Source: an uncultured Alphaproteobacteria bacterium (GTDB lineage Bacteria > Pseudomonadota > Alphaproteobacteria > HIMB59 > GCA-002718135). Taken from it: a stretch of DNA of 64,000 bases. Of this stretch, positions 1 to 8,570 are shown one piece after another (within the stretch, counting starts at the first letter, position 1; each line of letters starts with the position of its first letter). The translations under genes and the position numbers were made by a program. The notes under the pieces were generated by a model. That model ran no database searches. It saw only the letters and a list, made by a program, of their open reading frames with translations, and was not told the DNA's origin. Location: assembly GCA_902621725.1 (NCBI GenBank), contig CACNND010000003.1, positions 1-64,000 on the forward strand, in the 5' to 3' direction.

Positions 1-6
1 TTCATA

Positions 7-450
7 TTAATGTTTGTGGTTATGTGTTCTGCCCATACCATAAGCACCACCCTCTGGTTTAAATTTTTCAAAAACTTTTTTTACATTCCCATGCAATTTT
101 AAAACCATATCAAAAATTACAGCATCATCTTGAATAAGAATTCTGTTTTCTTCAATTTGACATGGTAGATGTCTATTTCCTATGTGCCATATGATTTGCT
201 TTAAATTATCACCCGTTATTTCAATTAGATTTTCTTCTTTAGAAATAACTTTAATTAATTTTCCATTGTCTAATTCAAAATAATGATTTTCATCAACACT
301 GACGGTTTCTTCAAGATTAACTAAAAATTCAGTACCATTATTTGCTATAAGTTTTTTTCTACGAATAAATCTTTCTTCATAAGATAGTGAAATTTCATCA
401 AATGCTTCTTTATCATTATTGTGATGAATAATTTTGAATGAAGTATCCAT
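7..450 (-). CDS. ureE: Urease accessory protein UreE
   Basis: Nickel metallochaperone that hands Ni2+ to the UreDFG-urease complex in the cytoplasm. The 147-aa protein has the UreE core around residues 88-108 (WHIGNRHLPCQI) and a short histidine-rich C-terminus (HNHKH) suited to metal binding. It is the last complete gene of the minus-strand urease operon and starts 1 bp after ureC stops. Its stop is followed at once by an ATG (minus strand, bases 5-3), which is where ureF would be expected; only two bases of the next codon lie in the window. Family and context agree. Confidence 0.93.
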   Translation of the reverse strand: MDTSFKIIHHNNDKEAFDEISLSYEERFIRRKKLIANNGTEFLVNLEETVSVDENHYFELDNGKLIKVISKEENLIEITGDNLKQIIWHIGNRHLPCQIEENRILIQDDAVIFDMVLKLHGNVKKVFEKFKPEGGAYGMGRTHNHKH

Positions 451-451
451 T

Positions 452-2158
452 TTAGTACATAAAATAACGTTGAGCTAAAGGTAGTGTTTCAGCTGGCTCA
501 CAAGTAATTAATTCACCATCTGCTAAAACTTCATAAGTTTCTGGATTCACTTCGATTTTTGGACAGTAATCATTTAATATCATATCTTTTTTTGAAATTT
601 TTCTAATATTTTTAACTGGCAATAAAGATTTACTAATTCCAGAATTTTTGAATGAATTTTTATCAAGAGATGCTTTACTTACAAATGTTGTGGTAGATTT
701 TTCTAATGATTTTCCAAAGGAAGAAAACATTGGTCTTGAGTATACTGGTTGTGGTGTCGGTATAGATGCATTAGGATCACCCATTTGTGAGCAAGCAATA
801 CTTCCGCCTTGTAAAACCATTTCAGGTTTAACACCAAAAAAGGCAGTATCCCAAATAACAATATCAGCACGTTTATTTTTTTCAATACTTCCAATATGTT
901 CGGAAATACCATGGGCAATTGCAGGATTAATTGTATATTTAGCAATGTATCTTTTAACTCTTACATTGTCGTTATTACCCTGCTCTTCTTTTAATTGTCC
1001 CCGTTGAACTTTCATTTTATGTGCTGTTTGCCATGTTCTAATAATAACCTCGCCAACACGACCCATGGCTTGACTATCAGAAGCAATAATTGAAAATGCA
1101 CCCATATCATGCAGTATATCTTCAGCAGCAATTGTTTCTTTTCGAATACGACTTTCAGCAAAAGCAACATCTTCAGGTATTGATTTATCTAAGTGATGAC
1201 AAACCATTAACATATCTAAATGTTCTTCAACTGTATTAACTGTATAGGGTCTTGTTGGGTTAGTAGAAGAAGGAATAACATATTGTTCACCACAAACTTT
1301 TATAATATCAGGTGCATGACCACCACCAGCACCTTCAGTATGAAAAGCGTGAATTGTTCGTCCATTAATTGCTTTAATTGTACTTTCGACAAATCCACTT
1401 TCATTTAATGTATCTGTATGAATCATTACTTGAATGTCATGTTCATCAGCTACATTTAAACAATTATCTATTGCTGCTGGGGTTGTACCCCAATCTTCAT
1501 GTAATTTTAGTGAGCTTGCACCAGCAATTACTTGTTCTTCAAGTGCTTGAGGCAATGAACTATTTCCTTTACCAGCAAATGCCAAGTTCATAGAAAAAGC
1601 ATCTGCTGATTGTATCATTCTTTCTATATGCCATGGTCCAGGTGTAACTGTTGTAGCTAAAGTACCATGTGCAGGACCAGTTCCTCCTCCCAACATAGTT
1701 GTAATACCTGAATGAAGTGCATCATCTATTTGCTGTGGACAAATAAAATGTATATGACTGTCAAATCCACCAGCAGTTATAATTTTGCCTTCACCAGCAA
1801 TTATTTCTGTTCCAGGTCCAATAATAATATTTACATTGGGTTGTGTATCTGGATTACCTGCTTTTCCAATTTCATAAATTAATCCATCCTTAAGACCAAT
1901 ATCAGCTTTATAAATTCCATTTACATCTACTATTAAGGCATTTGTTATAACTGTATCAACTGCACCATCTTTACGAGATACTTGAGATTGTCCCATTCCA
2001 TCTCGAATAACTTTACCACCACCAAATTTTACTTCTTCTCCATACGTTGTTAAATCTTTTTCCACTTCAATAAATAATTCAGTGTCAGCAAGTCTAACCT
2101 TATCACCAGTTGTTGGCCCATACATATCGGCATAAGCTTCTCTTTTTATTTTTTTCAT
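452..2158 (-). CDS. ureC: Urease alpha subunit UreC
   Basis: Catalytic subunit of urease, hydrolysing urea to ammonia and carbamate. At 568 aa it is full length. All active-site residues can be read, offset by one from Klebsiella numbering: H135 and H137 (SHIHF), the carbamylated lysine K218 (SLKLHEDWG), H247 (MIHTDT), H273 ([10 protein letters not shown]), flap H321/H322 (MVCHHL) and D361 ([11 protein letters not shown]). These ligate the Ni-Ni centre, so the enzyme looks active. Its ATG shares one base with the ureB stop, typical of a coupled operon. The several plus-strand ORFs drawn across it are shadows. Confidence 0.98.
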   Translation of the reverse strand: MKKIKREAYADMYGPTTGDKVRLADTELFIEVEKDLTTYGEEVKFGGGKVIRDGMGQSQVSRKDGAVDTVITNALIVDVNGIYKADIGLKDGLIYEIGKAGNPDTQPNVNIIIGPGTEIIAGEGKIITAGGFDSHIHFICPQQIDDALHSGITTMLGGGTGPAHGTLATTVTPGPWHIERMIQSADAFSMNLAFAGKGNSSLPQALEEQVIAGASSLKLHEDWGTTPAAIDNCLNVADEHDIQVMIHTDTLNESGFVESTIKAINGRTIHAFHTEGAGGGHAPDIIKVCGEQYVIPSSTNPTRPYTVNTVEEHLDMLMVCHHLDKSIPEDVAFAESRIRKETIAAEDILHDMGAFSIIASDSQAMGRVGEVIIRTWQTAHKMKVQRGQLKEEQGNNDNVRVKRYIAKYTINPAIAHGISEHIGSIEKNKRADIVIWDTAFFGVKPEMVLQGGSIACSQMGDPNASIPTPQPVYSRPMFSSFGKSLEKSTTTFVSKASLDKNSFKNSGISKSLLPVKNIRKISKKDMILNDYCPKIEVNPETYEVLADGELITCEPAETLPLAQRYFMY

Positions 2159-2466
2159 TACAATTGACCCATAACTTTTTTATTAAAACCAAATATCTTT
2201 CTATTTCCTGAAATTTGAATTAATTCTACATCTTTTGATTGACCAGGTTCAAACCGAACAGCTGTGCCAGATGGTATATCTAAACGCATACCATTTGATT
2301 TTTCTCTATCAAATTTTAAATATTCATTTGTTTCTGCAAAATGATAATGACTACCAACTTGAATTGGTCGATCTCCACTATTTGAAACTTTTAAAGTTAT
2401 TGATTGTCTTTCATCGTTCAAATTAATATCACTATTTTGCTTTGTTATTATTTCTCCAGGTTTCAT
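2158..2466 (-). CDS. ureB: Urease beta subunit UreB
   Basis: Structural small subunit of the (UreABC)3 urease. The 102-aa protein shows the family signature [13 protein letters not shown] followed by [15 protein letters not shown]. It is a separate gene, as in most proteobacteria, not fused to UreA. One-base overlaps with both ureA (upstream) and ureC (downstream) indicate translational coupling, keeping subunit ratios balanced. Confidence 0.97.
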   Translation of the reverse strand: MKPGEIITKQNSDINLNDERQSITLKVSNSGDRPIQVGSHYHFAETNEYLKFDREKSNGMRLDIPSGTAVRFEPGQSKDVELIQISGNRKIFGFNKKVMGQL

Positions 2467-2768
2467 TATCTAATCGGTTTATGTACTGTTACTAATTTTG
2501 TTCCATCTGGAAATGTAGCTTCAACCTGTACTTCTGGAATCATATCTGGAATACCATCCATACAATCTTCTTTTTTTACTACGTGAGCTCCTGTTTCCAT
2601 TAATTCTGATACCATTTTTCCATCTCTTGCACCTTCTATAACAAAATCTGTTATCAAGGCTATAGCTTCTGGGTAGTTAAGTTTAACACCTCTTTCTAGA
2701 CGTTTTCTAGCAACGTTAGCTGCCATACTGACCATCAACTTATCTTTTTCTCTTGGCGTTAATTTCAT
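2466..2768 (-). CDS. ureA: Urease gamma subunit UreA
   Basis: Smallest structural urease subunit, 100 aa, the usual length. It has the characteristic N-terminus ([17 protein letters not shown]), the [14 protein letters not shown] helix, the DGKMVSELM segment and the C-terminal [18 protein letters not shown]. It starts immediately after the ureD stop and overlaps ureB by one base. No oddities. Confidence 0.97.
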   Translation of the reverse strand: MKLTPREKDKLMVSMAANVARKRLERGVKLNYPEAIALITDFVIEGARDGKMVSELMETGAHVVKKEDCMDGIPDMIPEVQVEATFPDGTKLVTVHKPIR

Positions 2769-3563
2769 TTATAGATCCCAACTTTTTGGTAGTTTATCAT
2801 TTATTACATTTTTCATAATAATATTTAGTGTTTTTTTTAGATCATAATTATCATCTGCTAAGCATCTAATGATAATTTTATCATCAAATTTTGTCATTTC
2901 ACAATAGTGATTTGCTAAGTTTTTTTTAACTTGTCTTAATACAGACTCTAATTGATGAACAATATCACCAAAAATTAAAATTGTTGATAAAGATGATTGA
3001 TTAGAAAAAGTGTAATTGTTGTTGAAATTATTAATCGTTGATCCTTTAATATTAATTGCTTCAAAATGCTTTATGGAAGAATTTGAATAAATTTTCCATT
3101 GATCAGAAAAAGAAATATTTTTAATTTTTTCAGACATAGCTTTTCTTCCAAAAATTGTTGTTTCACAAAAAATCAAATTAGAATTATCTGATAGATTAAT
3201 ATTGATATTTCTTCTTAATTTTGAATTATCAAATAAAATTAATTCTTTTGGTAACCAATACATAGTAGAATTATTTAAATTAATATTTATTTCTACTCTA
3301 GCTGGGTCTCCAATTCCTGCATAAATTTTTTCTGCAGCTTGAGTACAAACACTCAATTGAGAATTATTAATAAGAGCATTAATTTCAATATTATCATTAC
3401 AAGTAATGCCTCCAGAAGTATTAATTAAAACTAATTCTTTAAATTCATTATAATTTTTTGGATTTAAGATTTTACAACAACCACTTTGAAAAAATTTTGA
3501 AAAATCATTATCTAATAATTCTATATCTATTTTTCCATTTGATCTTTGGAGTAGTTTGTCCAT
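2769..3563 (-). CDS. ureD: Urease accessory protein UreD
   Basis: Scaffold protein that binds apo-urease and, with UreF and UreG, forms the tunnel delivering nickel to the active site. The 264-aa sequence has the UreD hallmarks NTSGGITCNDN near residues 48-58, CTQAAEKIY and the WLPKELILFDNS segment. It is the first gene of the operon; the roughly 90-bp spacer upstream, after the YczE-like gene, is almost pure A/T and could hold a promoter. A possible -10 (TATACT, minus strand) lies about 13 bp before the ATG, but I see no convincing -35. Divergence outside the motifs is normal for UreD. Confidence 0.93.
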   Translation of the reverse strand: MDKLLQRSNGKIDIELLDNDFSKFFQSGCCKILNPKNYNEFKELVLINTSGGITCNDNIEINALINNSQLSVCTQAAEKIYAGIGDPARVEININLNNSTMYWLPKELILFDNSKLRRNININLSDNSNLIFCETTIFGRKAMSEKIKNISFSDQWKIYSNSSIKHFEAINIKGSTINNFNNNYTFSNQSSLSTILIFGDIVHQLESVLRQVKKNLANHYCEMTKFDDKIIIRCLADDNYDLKKTLNIIMKNVINDKLPKSWDL

Positions 3564-3656
3564 TATTGTTTAATTAAGTATAATCGAAAGAAAATTTAAG
3601 AAAATAAAATACTTAATAGTTTAAGATTAAAAATTATTAATAAATAATAGTTAAAT

Positions 3657-4328
3657 TTAATTTTTCCTATAAATTTTAACAACGAAAAATAAACCTAAAG
3701 ATACTGAAAAACCTATTCCTATTGCATATATCAATGTCCCTATTCCAACTTTTCCACCTAAAAAAAATCCTATACCCACTGCAGATAGTTCAAGTAATGT
3801 TCTAATAAATGAAATTGAAAAATTAGTTTGTTTATTTAAGCCAGTCATCAATCCATCTCTTGGACCAGGTCCTAAATTTGCAGCTAAATAAAAACCACTT
3901 CCAATACCTATTATGAAAATACCAATTAATACTTGGAAAAATTGAAATAAGAATTCTTTTGGATAAGGAAGATAGATCAATGTAAGATCCAAAATAACAG
4001 AAATTAAAATAGCATTTAATATTGTTCCAATGCCTGGTTTTTGTTTTAGTGGCAACCAAAGTAACAATACCGCAACACTTACAAAAAATGTTGTAATACC
4101 TATTGTGTAACCAGTTTTAAATGCTAATCCCTGATGTAACACAAACCAAGGTGAAACTCCTAAATTTGCAGTAATTAATAATGCTTCACCAATGCCAAAC
4201 AGTATAAGTCCTAAAATTAAATAAAAAATTGTAATTTTTTTAGGCTTTAGATTGTATTCGAAATGAGAGCTCCAGGATAATTTGGGTATTTCTTTAAGTC
4301 TTAATATATGAATAAACGTTTTTACCAT
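3657..4328 (-). CDS. YczE/YitT-type integral membrane protein
   Basis: A 223-aa inner-membrane protein with about five or six hydrophobic helices beginning near residue 33. It carries two related motifs, ANLGVSPW and ANLGPGPRDG, that mark the YczE/YyaS/YitT family. The two half-motifs suggest an internal duplication. Biochemical function of the family is not established. It overlaps the end of the DDAH-like gene by 7 bp and so is probably co-translated with it; ureD follows after about 90 bp on the same strand. A role in export or uptake of a nitrogen compound is only a guess from context. Confidence 0.75.
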   Translation of the reverse strand: MVKTFIHILRLKEIPKLSWSSHFEYNLKPKKITIFYLILGLILFGIGEALLITANLGVSPWFVLHQGLAFKTGYTIGITTFFVSVAVLLLWLPLKQKPGIGTILNAILISVILDLTLIYLPYPKEFLFQFFQVLIGIFIIGIGSGFYLAANLGPGPRDGLMTGLNKQTNFSISFIRTLLELSAVGIGFFLGGKVGIGTLIYAIGIGFSVSLGLFFVVKIYRKN

Positions 4329-5092
4329 CTGAGACTCATACAGCTTAACCCTGCATCAACCTTTGATATCTCATCAACATTAATTTTTATGATATTAAAA
4401 TTTTTAGATAAAATTTCCTCAGTTTGATTGAAACCATCTGGAATTAATAATTTATTATTAATTCGAATACAGTTTGCTGCATTTTCTTCACCAAATGGTA
4501 ATTCGATTAAATTATAATTTTTTTTTAAATAATCTAATTTAGACATTTTATTACTTACTAAAATTAAATCATCATCTAATAAACTGCATTCAGACTTAAA
4601 ATGAAGAATATCTTTTGGTGTTTGACATACTTCTACAGTAGCACCAAGTGAGATTAGTATATTAGATAAATTTTCTGCCCCTAATTTATTAGTTCTATTT
4701 GATAAACCTATAATAAAATGATTATTAATATTTAATATATCCCCACCTTCTATTTTCCCTTTTTCAATAACAAATATGTTTTCAAAGTATTTACTTATTT
4801 CGTTTTTAATTATTTTTGCCTCACCTTTTCGTGTAACATCACTTGGATTTAATACAATAATATTATTTTTGAAGATGAGAGCAGGATCTTCAACAAAAAT
4901 ACTGTCGGGGTATTGTTCTAATCTTTCTAATAAAATTATATTTAGTCCTGCTTCTTCAATTGAATTGATATAGTTATCATGTATCTCTAATATTTTTTCA
5001 TAACTTGGATGTAAATACTGAGAACTCAATGCATTATTTATACTCTTATTTGGTTTTCTAACAATTGCATTTGTAAATTTATATGTCATCAT
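4322..5092 (-). CDS. Dimethylargininase-like (DDAH) amidinohydrolase
   Basis: Guanidino-group-modifying enzyme of the DDAH/arginine deiminase superfamily, predicted to release citrulline and an amine from an N-substituted arginine. Family motifs are in order: substrate-loop acid PDSIFVEDPA, EGGDILN, GLSNRTNKLG, catalytic histidine in ILHFKSECS and catalytic cysteine in AGLSCMSLRW at the C-terminus. The track starts at 5107, inside the tRNA; the real start must be one of two adjacent ATGs at 5092 or 5089, giving about 256 aa, normal for DDAH. The first ATG touches the tRNA CCA end, leaving no room for a ribosome-binding site. The exact substrate (dimethylarginine, arginine or another guanidine) is not determinable here. 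Confidence 0.85.
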   Translation of the reverse strand: MMTYKFTNAIVRKPNKSINNALSSQYLHPSYEKILEIHDNYINSIEEAGLNIILLERLEQYPDSIFVEDPALIFKNNIIVLNPSDVTRKGEAKIIKNEISKYFENIFVIEKGKIEGGDILNINNHFIIGLSNRTNKLGAENLSNILISLGATVEVCQTPKDILHFKSECSLLDDDLILVSNKMSKLDYLKKNYNLIELPFGEENAANCIRINNKLLIPDGFNQTEEILSKNFNIIKINVDEISKVDAGLSCMSLRW

Positions 5093-5169
5093 TGGCGTGC
5101 CCGGCATGATTCGAACATGCGGCCCCCAGATTAGGAATCTGGTGCTCTATCCTACTGAGCTACGGGCAC
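5093..5169 (-). tRNA. tRNA-Arg (anticodon CCT)
   Basis: The reverse complement folds as a complete tRNA: acceptor GTGCCCG pairs with CGGGCAC, D arm GCTC/GAGC, anticodon stem CCAGA/TCTGG with loop TTCCTAA (anticodon CCT, reads AGG), T arm GCATG-TTCGAAT-CATGC, discriminator G and an encoded CCA. It sits in a run of same-strand genes, 7 bp after the ABM-like ORF and 0 bp before the DDAH-like ATG, so it is probably processed out of a polycistronic transcript. Confidence 0.97.
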
Positions 5170-5176
5170 TCCTTTT

Positions 5177-5461
5177 TTAATTTTTATGATTTAATGTTAC
5201 TTCACCAGTCTTTGTGTCAACAACATCAAAAGTTTTTTCATTATTACTCATTCTTTTCGCTCTAGCTGCAGAAGCACGCTCCATTGCATCATTATCAGCA
5301 TATAAAGATACAGCCATTACAGTTGTATCACTTGCGCGTATTTGTAATAATTGTTTTGCTTCAGGAAATTCACTTGGTGCTTTTACTGAATAATCTTTAA
5401 TAGATTCATCAGCATCTTCTTTAGATTTAAAATTAATTGTTGTTATTCTTGCTACTGTCAT
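5177..5461 (-). CDS. Small ABM-like (dimeric alpha/beta barrel) protein
   Basis: A 94-aa soluble protein with no signal peptide. The pattern of beta strand, helix (SKEDADESIKDY), strand (QLLQIRASDTTVMAVSLYADN), then helix with AMERASAARAKRM resembles small antibiotic-biosynthesis-monooxygenase-like ferredoxin folds. No catalytic residues can be named. A strong GGAGG Shine-Dalgarno lies five bases before the ATG. It follows the sugar permease by 23 bp, so it looks like the last protein gene of the ABC operon. Function unknown; a role in sugar handling rests on position only. Confidence 0.75.
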   Translation of the reverse strand: MTVARITTINFKSKEDADESIKDYSVKAPSEFPEAKQLLQIRASDTTVMAVSLYADNDAMERASAARAKRMSNNEKTFDVVDTKTGEVTLNHKN

Positions 5462-5484
5462 TTTTCCTCCTTCATTTTATTCAA

Positions 5485-6315
5485 TTATTTAACTGCTCCT
5501 TCAGTTAAACCAGATACAAAATATTTTCCAATAAATACAAATAATAATATCACTGGTAAACTTGCAAGAACAGCTCCAGATAATAAAAAACCCCAATCAA
5601 TTTGATATTGACCAACAATTCCAGCTAAACCAACAGGTAAGGTTTTTAGATCATCGCCACTTATTAATATTGACGCAAAAAGATATTCTGTCCAAGAAAT
5701 AATAAAGCAAAAAATTGCTACACTCGCTATACCTGGGGCAGCTAGAGGAACAATAATTCTAGAAATTACGATATATCTAGATGCGCCATCAATATACGCC
5801 GCCTCCTCTATCTCATTAGGAATTAATTTAAAGAAAGCTTTTAACATCCAAACCGCAAATGGAGTAGCAAATAAAACATTAACAACAATCAAAGCTAAAT
5901 AACTGTTAAGTAGATTTACTTTTGCAAACAATAAATAAATAGGTACTAATAGAATTACTCCCGGAAAAGCATAAGTAACTAGAAGAGAGTATTCTACAAA
6001 TTTATTTCCATAAAATTTAAGTTTATGTAAGCCATAAGCTGCCGATACAGATAAAATGATGGAAATTATCATAGAAGAAAATGAAACTATTAAACTATTT
6101 TTTAAATATATAAAAAAATCTGAGTTAAATAATATTTTATTATAATGTTCTAAAGTAAAAGATCTTGGAATAATAGTTGTAGATGTAGCAATAATTTCTT
6201 CAGGGCTTTTAAAAGATGATGTGATTATCCAAAAAAAAGGAAAGAAAAAAATAAGTATTATTAATAATAAAGATAAGCTTAAAAATATAAGTTTGATATT
6301 ATTTTCTTTAATCAT
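5485..6315 (-). CDS. Carbohydrate ABC transporter permease, MalG-like
   Basis: Inner-membrane permease (276 aa, six predicted helices) of a CUT1-type sugar importer. The ATPase-docking EAA loop is clear near residue 180: EEAAYIDGASRYIVISRIIVP, with the conserved glycine and downstream proline. The C-terminus ends in a typical GLTEGAVK tail. It overlaps the MalF-like gene by 8 bp. The substrate cannot be read from the permease; a kinase of the FGGY family in the same operon argues for a sugar or polyol. Confidence 0.92.
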   Translation of the reverse strand: MIKENNIKLIFLSLSLLLIILIFFFPFFWIITSSFKSPEEIIATSTTIIPRSFTLEHYNKILFNSDFFIYLKNSLIVSFSSMIISIILSVSAAYGLHKLKFYGNKFVEYSLLVTYAFPGVILLVPIYLLFAKVNLLNSYLALIVVNVLFATPFAVWMLKAFFKLIPNEIEEAAYIDGASRYIVISRIIVPLAAPGIASVAIFCFIISWTEYLFASILISGDDLKTLPVGLAGIVGQYQIDWGFLLSGAVLASLPVILLFVFIGKYFVSGLTEGAVK

Positions 6316-7180
6316 CTTCTTTTGGCGCCATGGATTTGATAAATATTATTGAGAATAGTAATAACAAAAAGCTAGTAACTATTGATAAGGTCGCAGCTTG
6401 ACTAATTCTAAATTTAGTAAAAGCTGTTTCATAAATTAATAATGGTAAGGTAGTTGTAGCACTCGAGGGTCCACCCTTTGTAATTAACCATATAATGTCA
6501 AATATATTAAATGATAATAATGTACCAACTAGACCTAATACAAAAAGAACACTTTTAAGGTTTGGAAATGTAATGAAAAGAAATTGTTGAATAAAATTCG
6601 CTCCATCAACTTTAGATGCATCATACATTTCCCGATTTATGGAATTAAGTCCAGAAAGAATAATTAATGCTAAAAAAGGACTCCAACGCCATGAGTTTAT
6701 TAGAACTAAGCTTATAAATGCTTTATTAGGAGAACTAAAGAAACCTGTTGCCTCATCAAATAATCCAATATCAATTAAAACTGAATTTATCACTCCACTA
6801 CTACTACTCAGCATTAATTTCCAAATTACAACAACAACTACTGTTGGAATAATAAATGATAAAATAATCCAATTAGCCATAATCTTTTTACCAGGAAATT
6901 TATAATTAATGGTTAAAGCGATAGTAAAAGCAAAAAATGTCTGACAGATTGCATTGCCAATTATCCAGTAGAAACTATTTAATGAGGCATTTAAAAATTT
7001 TGATTTACCTAATAATTTAACATAATTATCAACACCGATAAATTTTCCTGATGTACCAATAATCTTTACATTAAATAAGCTTAATTCAAATGCTATATAA
7101 ATTGGAACTAAAATAATTAGGGATATCCAAATAACTAATGGAGATACAAATAACCAACCTTCAATATTATTTTTTTTCAC
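6308..7180 (-). CDS. Carbohydrate ABC transporter permease, MalF-like
   Basis: Partner permease of the sugar importer, 290 aa with about six transmembrane helices. The EAA loop is present in degenerate form, YDASKVDGANFIQQFLFITFP, around residues 185-205. It begins about 45 bp after the binding-protein stop and overlaps the next permease. Length and order (binding protein, MalF, MalG) are those of CUT1 systems. The plus-strand 88-aa ORF inside it is a shadow. Confidence 0.92.
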   Translation of the reverse strand: MKKNNIEGWLFVSPLVIWISLIILVPIYIAFELSLFNVKIIGTSGKFIGVDNYVKLLGKSKFLNASLNSFYWIIGNAICQTFFAFTIALTINYKFPGKKIMANWIILSFIIPTVVVVVIWKLMLSSSSGVINSVLIDIGLFDEATGFFSSPNKAFISLVLINSWRWSPFLALIILSGLNSINREMYDASKVDGANFIQQFLFITFPNLKSVLFVLGLVGTLLSFNIFDIIWLITKGGPSSATTTLPLLIYETAFTKFRISQAATLSIVTSFLLLLFSIIFIKSMAPKEDD

Positions 7181-7227
7181 AGAATTAACAGCACCTCTTA
7201 TATAGAGATGCTGAAAAGATTATTAAC

Positions 7228-8499
7228 TTATTCAATAGCTTCAGTCATTATTTCCATACCTTCACTAACTGCATCTTTAGCACTTTTACCATCGATTAAA
7301 GTTAGTTGAAGTGTTTGAGCTAATAAATTCTGAGCTGATATTGATGATATACTTGTAAAAGTATTACCATTCGTGAAACCAAATAAACTTCCTCTAGTTG
7401 AATTGTCTAACATAGTTTCTACTTGTGATTTATATTTTATAACAACTGGATCATCCCAATAAGTTGAATCTTGACTTCCAGCTTCAGTTATTGGTAAAAA
7501 TAATCCCGGTTCCATATTAATAAATCTGCCGTAGTTACCAGGTTCCATTAGGAAACTTAGAAACTTTTTAGATGCTTCCATCTTTGCTTCATCAGCAGTC
7601 ATTATCATTGCAGAGTTAACATATGAAACAGTACCTGCTCTGTGAGCTTTACCATTTGCATAAGGTATTTGAATAACACCTAAGTCACTCGCATCCCCAC
7701 CAGCTTGTGAGTCGTAAGTAGATATAACAGTAAACTGTAAAATCATTGCACAACCTTTACTTGCAAAACAAGCTTCTGCTTCTCCCCAAGTCCAGTTTGC
7801 AGCATCTGGAGCTGAATATTGATATAATTCTTTATAAACATCGTATGCTGCTACAGTTTGAGGATTATCAAATCTTAGAGTACCATCAGAATTATAAATT
7901 TCTTCTGCACCTGAGTTAACCATAAAACTATAGATAGTTTGGTCAGTATAAAGTTGCTTGTTACCTGGAAGACCTATTCCATAAACTCCATCTTTAGTTA
8001 GAGCTTTAGCAGCTTTCTTTAAATCAGACCAAGTTTTTGGAGGTTCAATTCCAGCCGCTTCAAAATCACTTTTTCTATACCAAAGTGATAAACCCATGTT
8101 CCATAAAGGAACAGCCCAGGTATGACCATTGTAAGTATATTGATCGAGTGCTTTTTGGTAAAAACCATATTTTGCATCTAGTTCAGCAACAAAATCCTCA
8201 ACGGGTTGTGCTGCACCCATATCAGCAAGAATAGGAGTAAAATCTGGAATACCAACTAATATTTCTGGTGCAGTGCCAGCCGCAACAGAGGCAGGAGCTT
8301 TTGCATAAATTTCTCCCCAGTTTTGAACTTCTTGTGTTACATTAATATCTGGATTTGCAGAATTAAATTCATCTATTAATGTTTGAATTCTATCTACTCT
8401 ATGTGGAACACCTTCCATATGCCAAAAAGTAACATTTGTTACAGCATAAGCGTTCAAAGAAAGTAGAATTGTAATAAAAAATAGTAATATTTTATTCAT
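7228..8499 (-). CDS. Extracellular sugar-binding protein of ABC importer
   Basis: Periplasmic solute-binding protein of family 1 (423 aa). It opens with a Sec signal peptide, MNKILLFFITILLSLNAYA, with likely cleavage after NAYA, followed by VTNVTFWHMEG and the IDEFNSANPDINV segment typical of maltose-type binding proteins. Aromatic residues (WNMGLSLWYRKSDF) probably line the sugar site. A GAGG ribosome site precedes the ATG. It leads the transport genes, following the FGGY kinase. Its codon usage seems less AT-extreme than that of neighbours, as expected for an abundant protein. Confidence 0.93.
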   Translation of the reverse strand: MNKILLFFITILLSLNAYAVTNVTFWHMEGVPHRVDRIQTLIDEFNSANPDINVTQEVQNWGEIYAKAPASVAAGTAPEILVGIPDFTPILADMGAAQPVEDFVAELDAKYGFYQKALDQYTYNGHTWAVPLWNMGLSLWYRKSDFEAAGIEPPKTWSDLKKAAKALTKDGVYGIGLPGNKQLYTDQTIYSFMVNSGAEEIYNSDGTLRFDNPQTVAAYDVYKELYQYSAPDAANWTWGEAEACFASKGCAMILQFTVISTYDSQAGGDASDLGVIQIPYANGKAHRAGTVSYVNSAMIMTADEAKMEASKKFLSFLMEPGNYGRFINMEPGLFLPITEAGSQDSTYWDDPVVIKYKSQVETMLDNSTRGSLFGFTNGNTFTSISSISAQNLLAQTLQLTLIDGKSAKDAVSEGMEIMTEAIE

Positions 8500-8570
8500 T
8501 TTTCCTCACTTAATTTATGATTAATATTTTAATATCAATATACTAATATTATCAACTAAATTTGAGACTT

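Noticed and set aside
1-5. ATG on the minus strand just after ureE, probably the start of ureF
   Set aside because: Only the start codon and two further bases are inside the window; the gene identity is expected from operon order but not readable, so it is not listed as a feature.
648-1593. Plus-strand ORFs of 119, 62 and 71 aa opposite ureC
   Set aside because: They are antisense shadows of a fully conserved catalytic gene and have no recognisable domain or ribosome site.
5093-5107. Track start of the DDAH-like ORF at 5107
   Set aside because: This start lies inside the 3' end of tRNA-Arg; the ATG at 5092 or 5089 is far more plausible.
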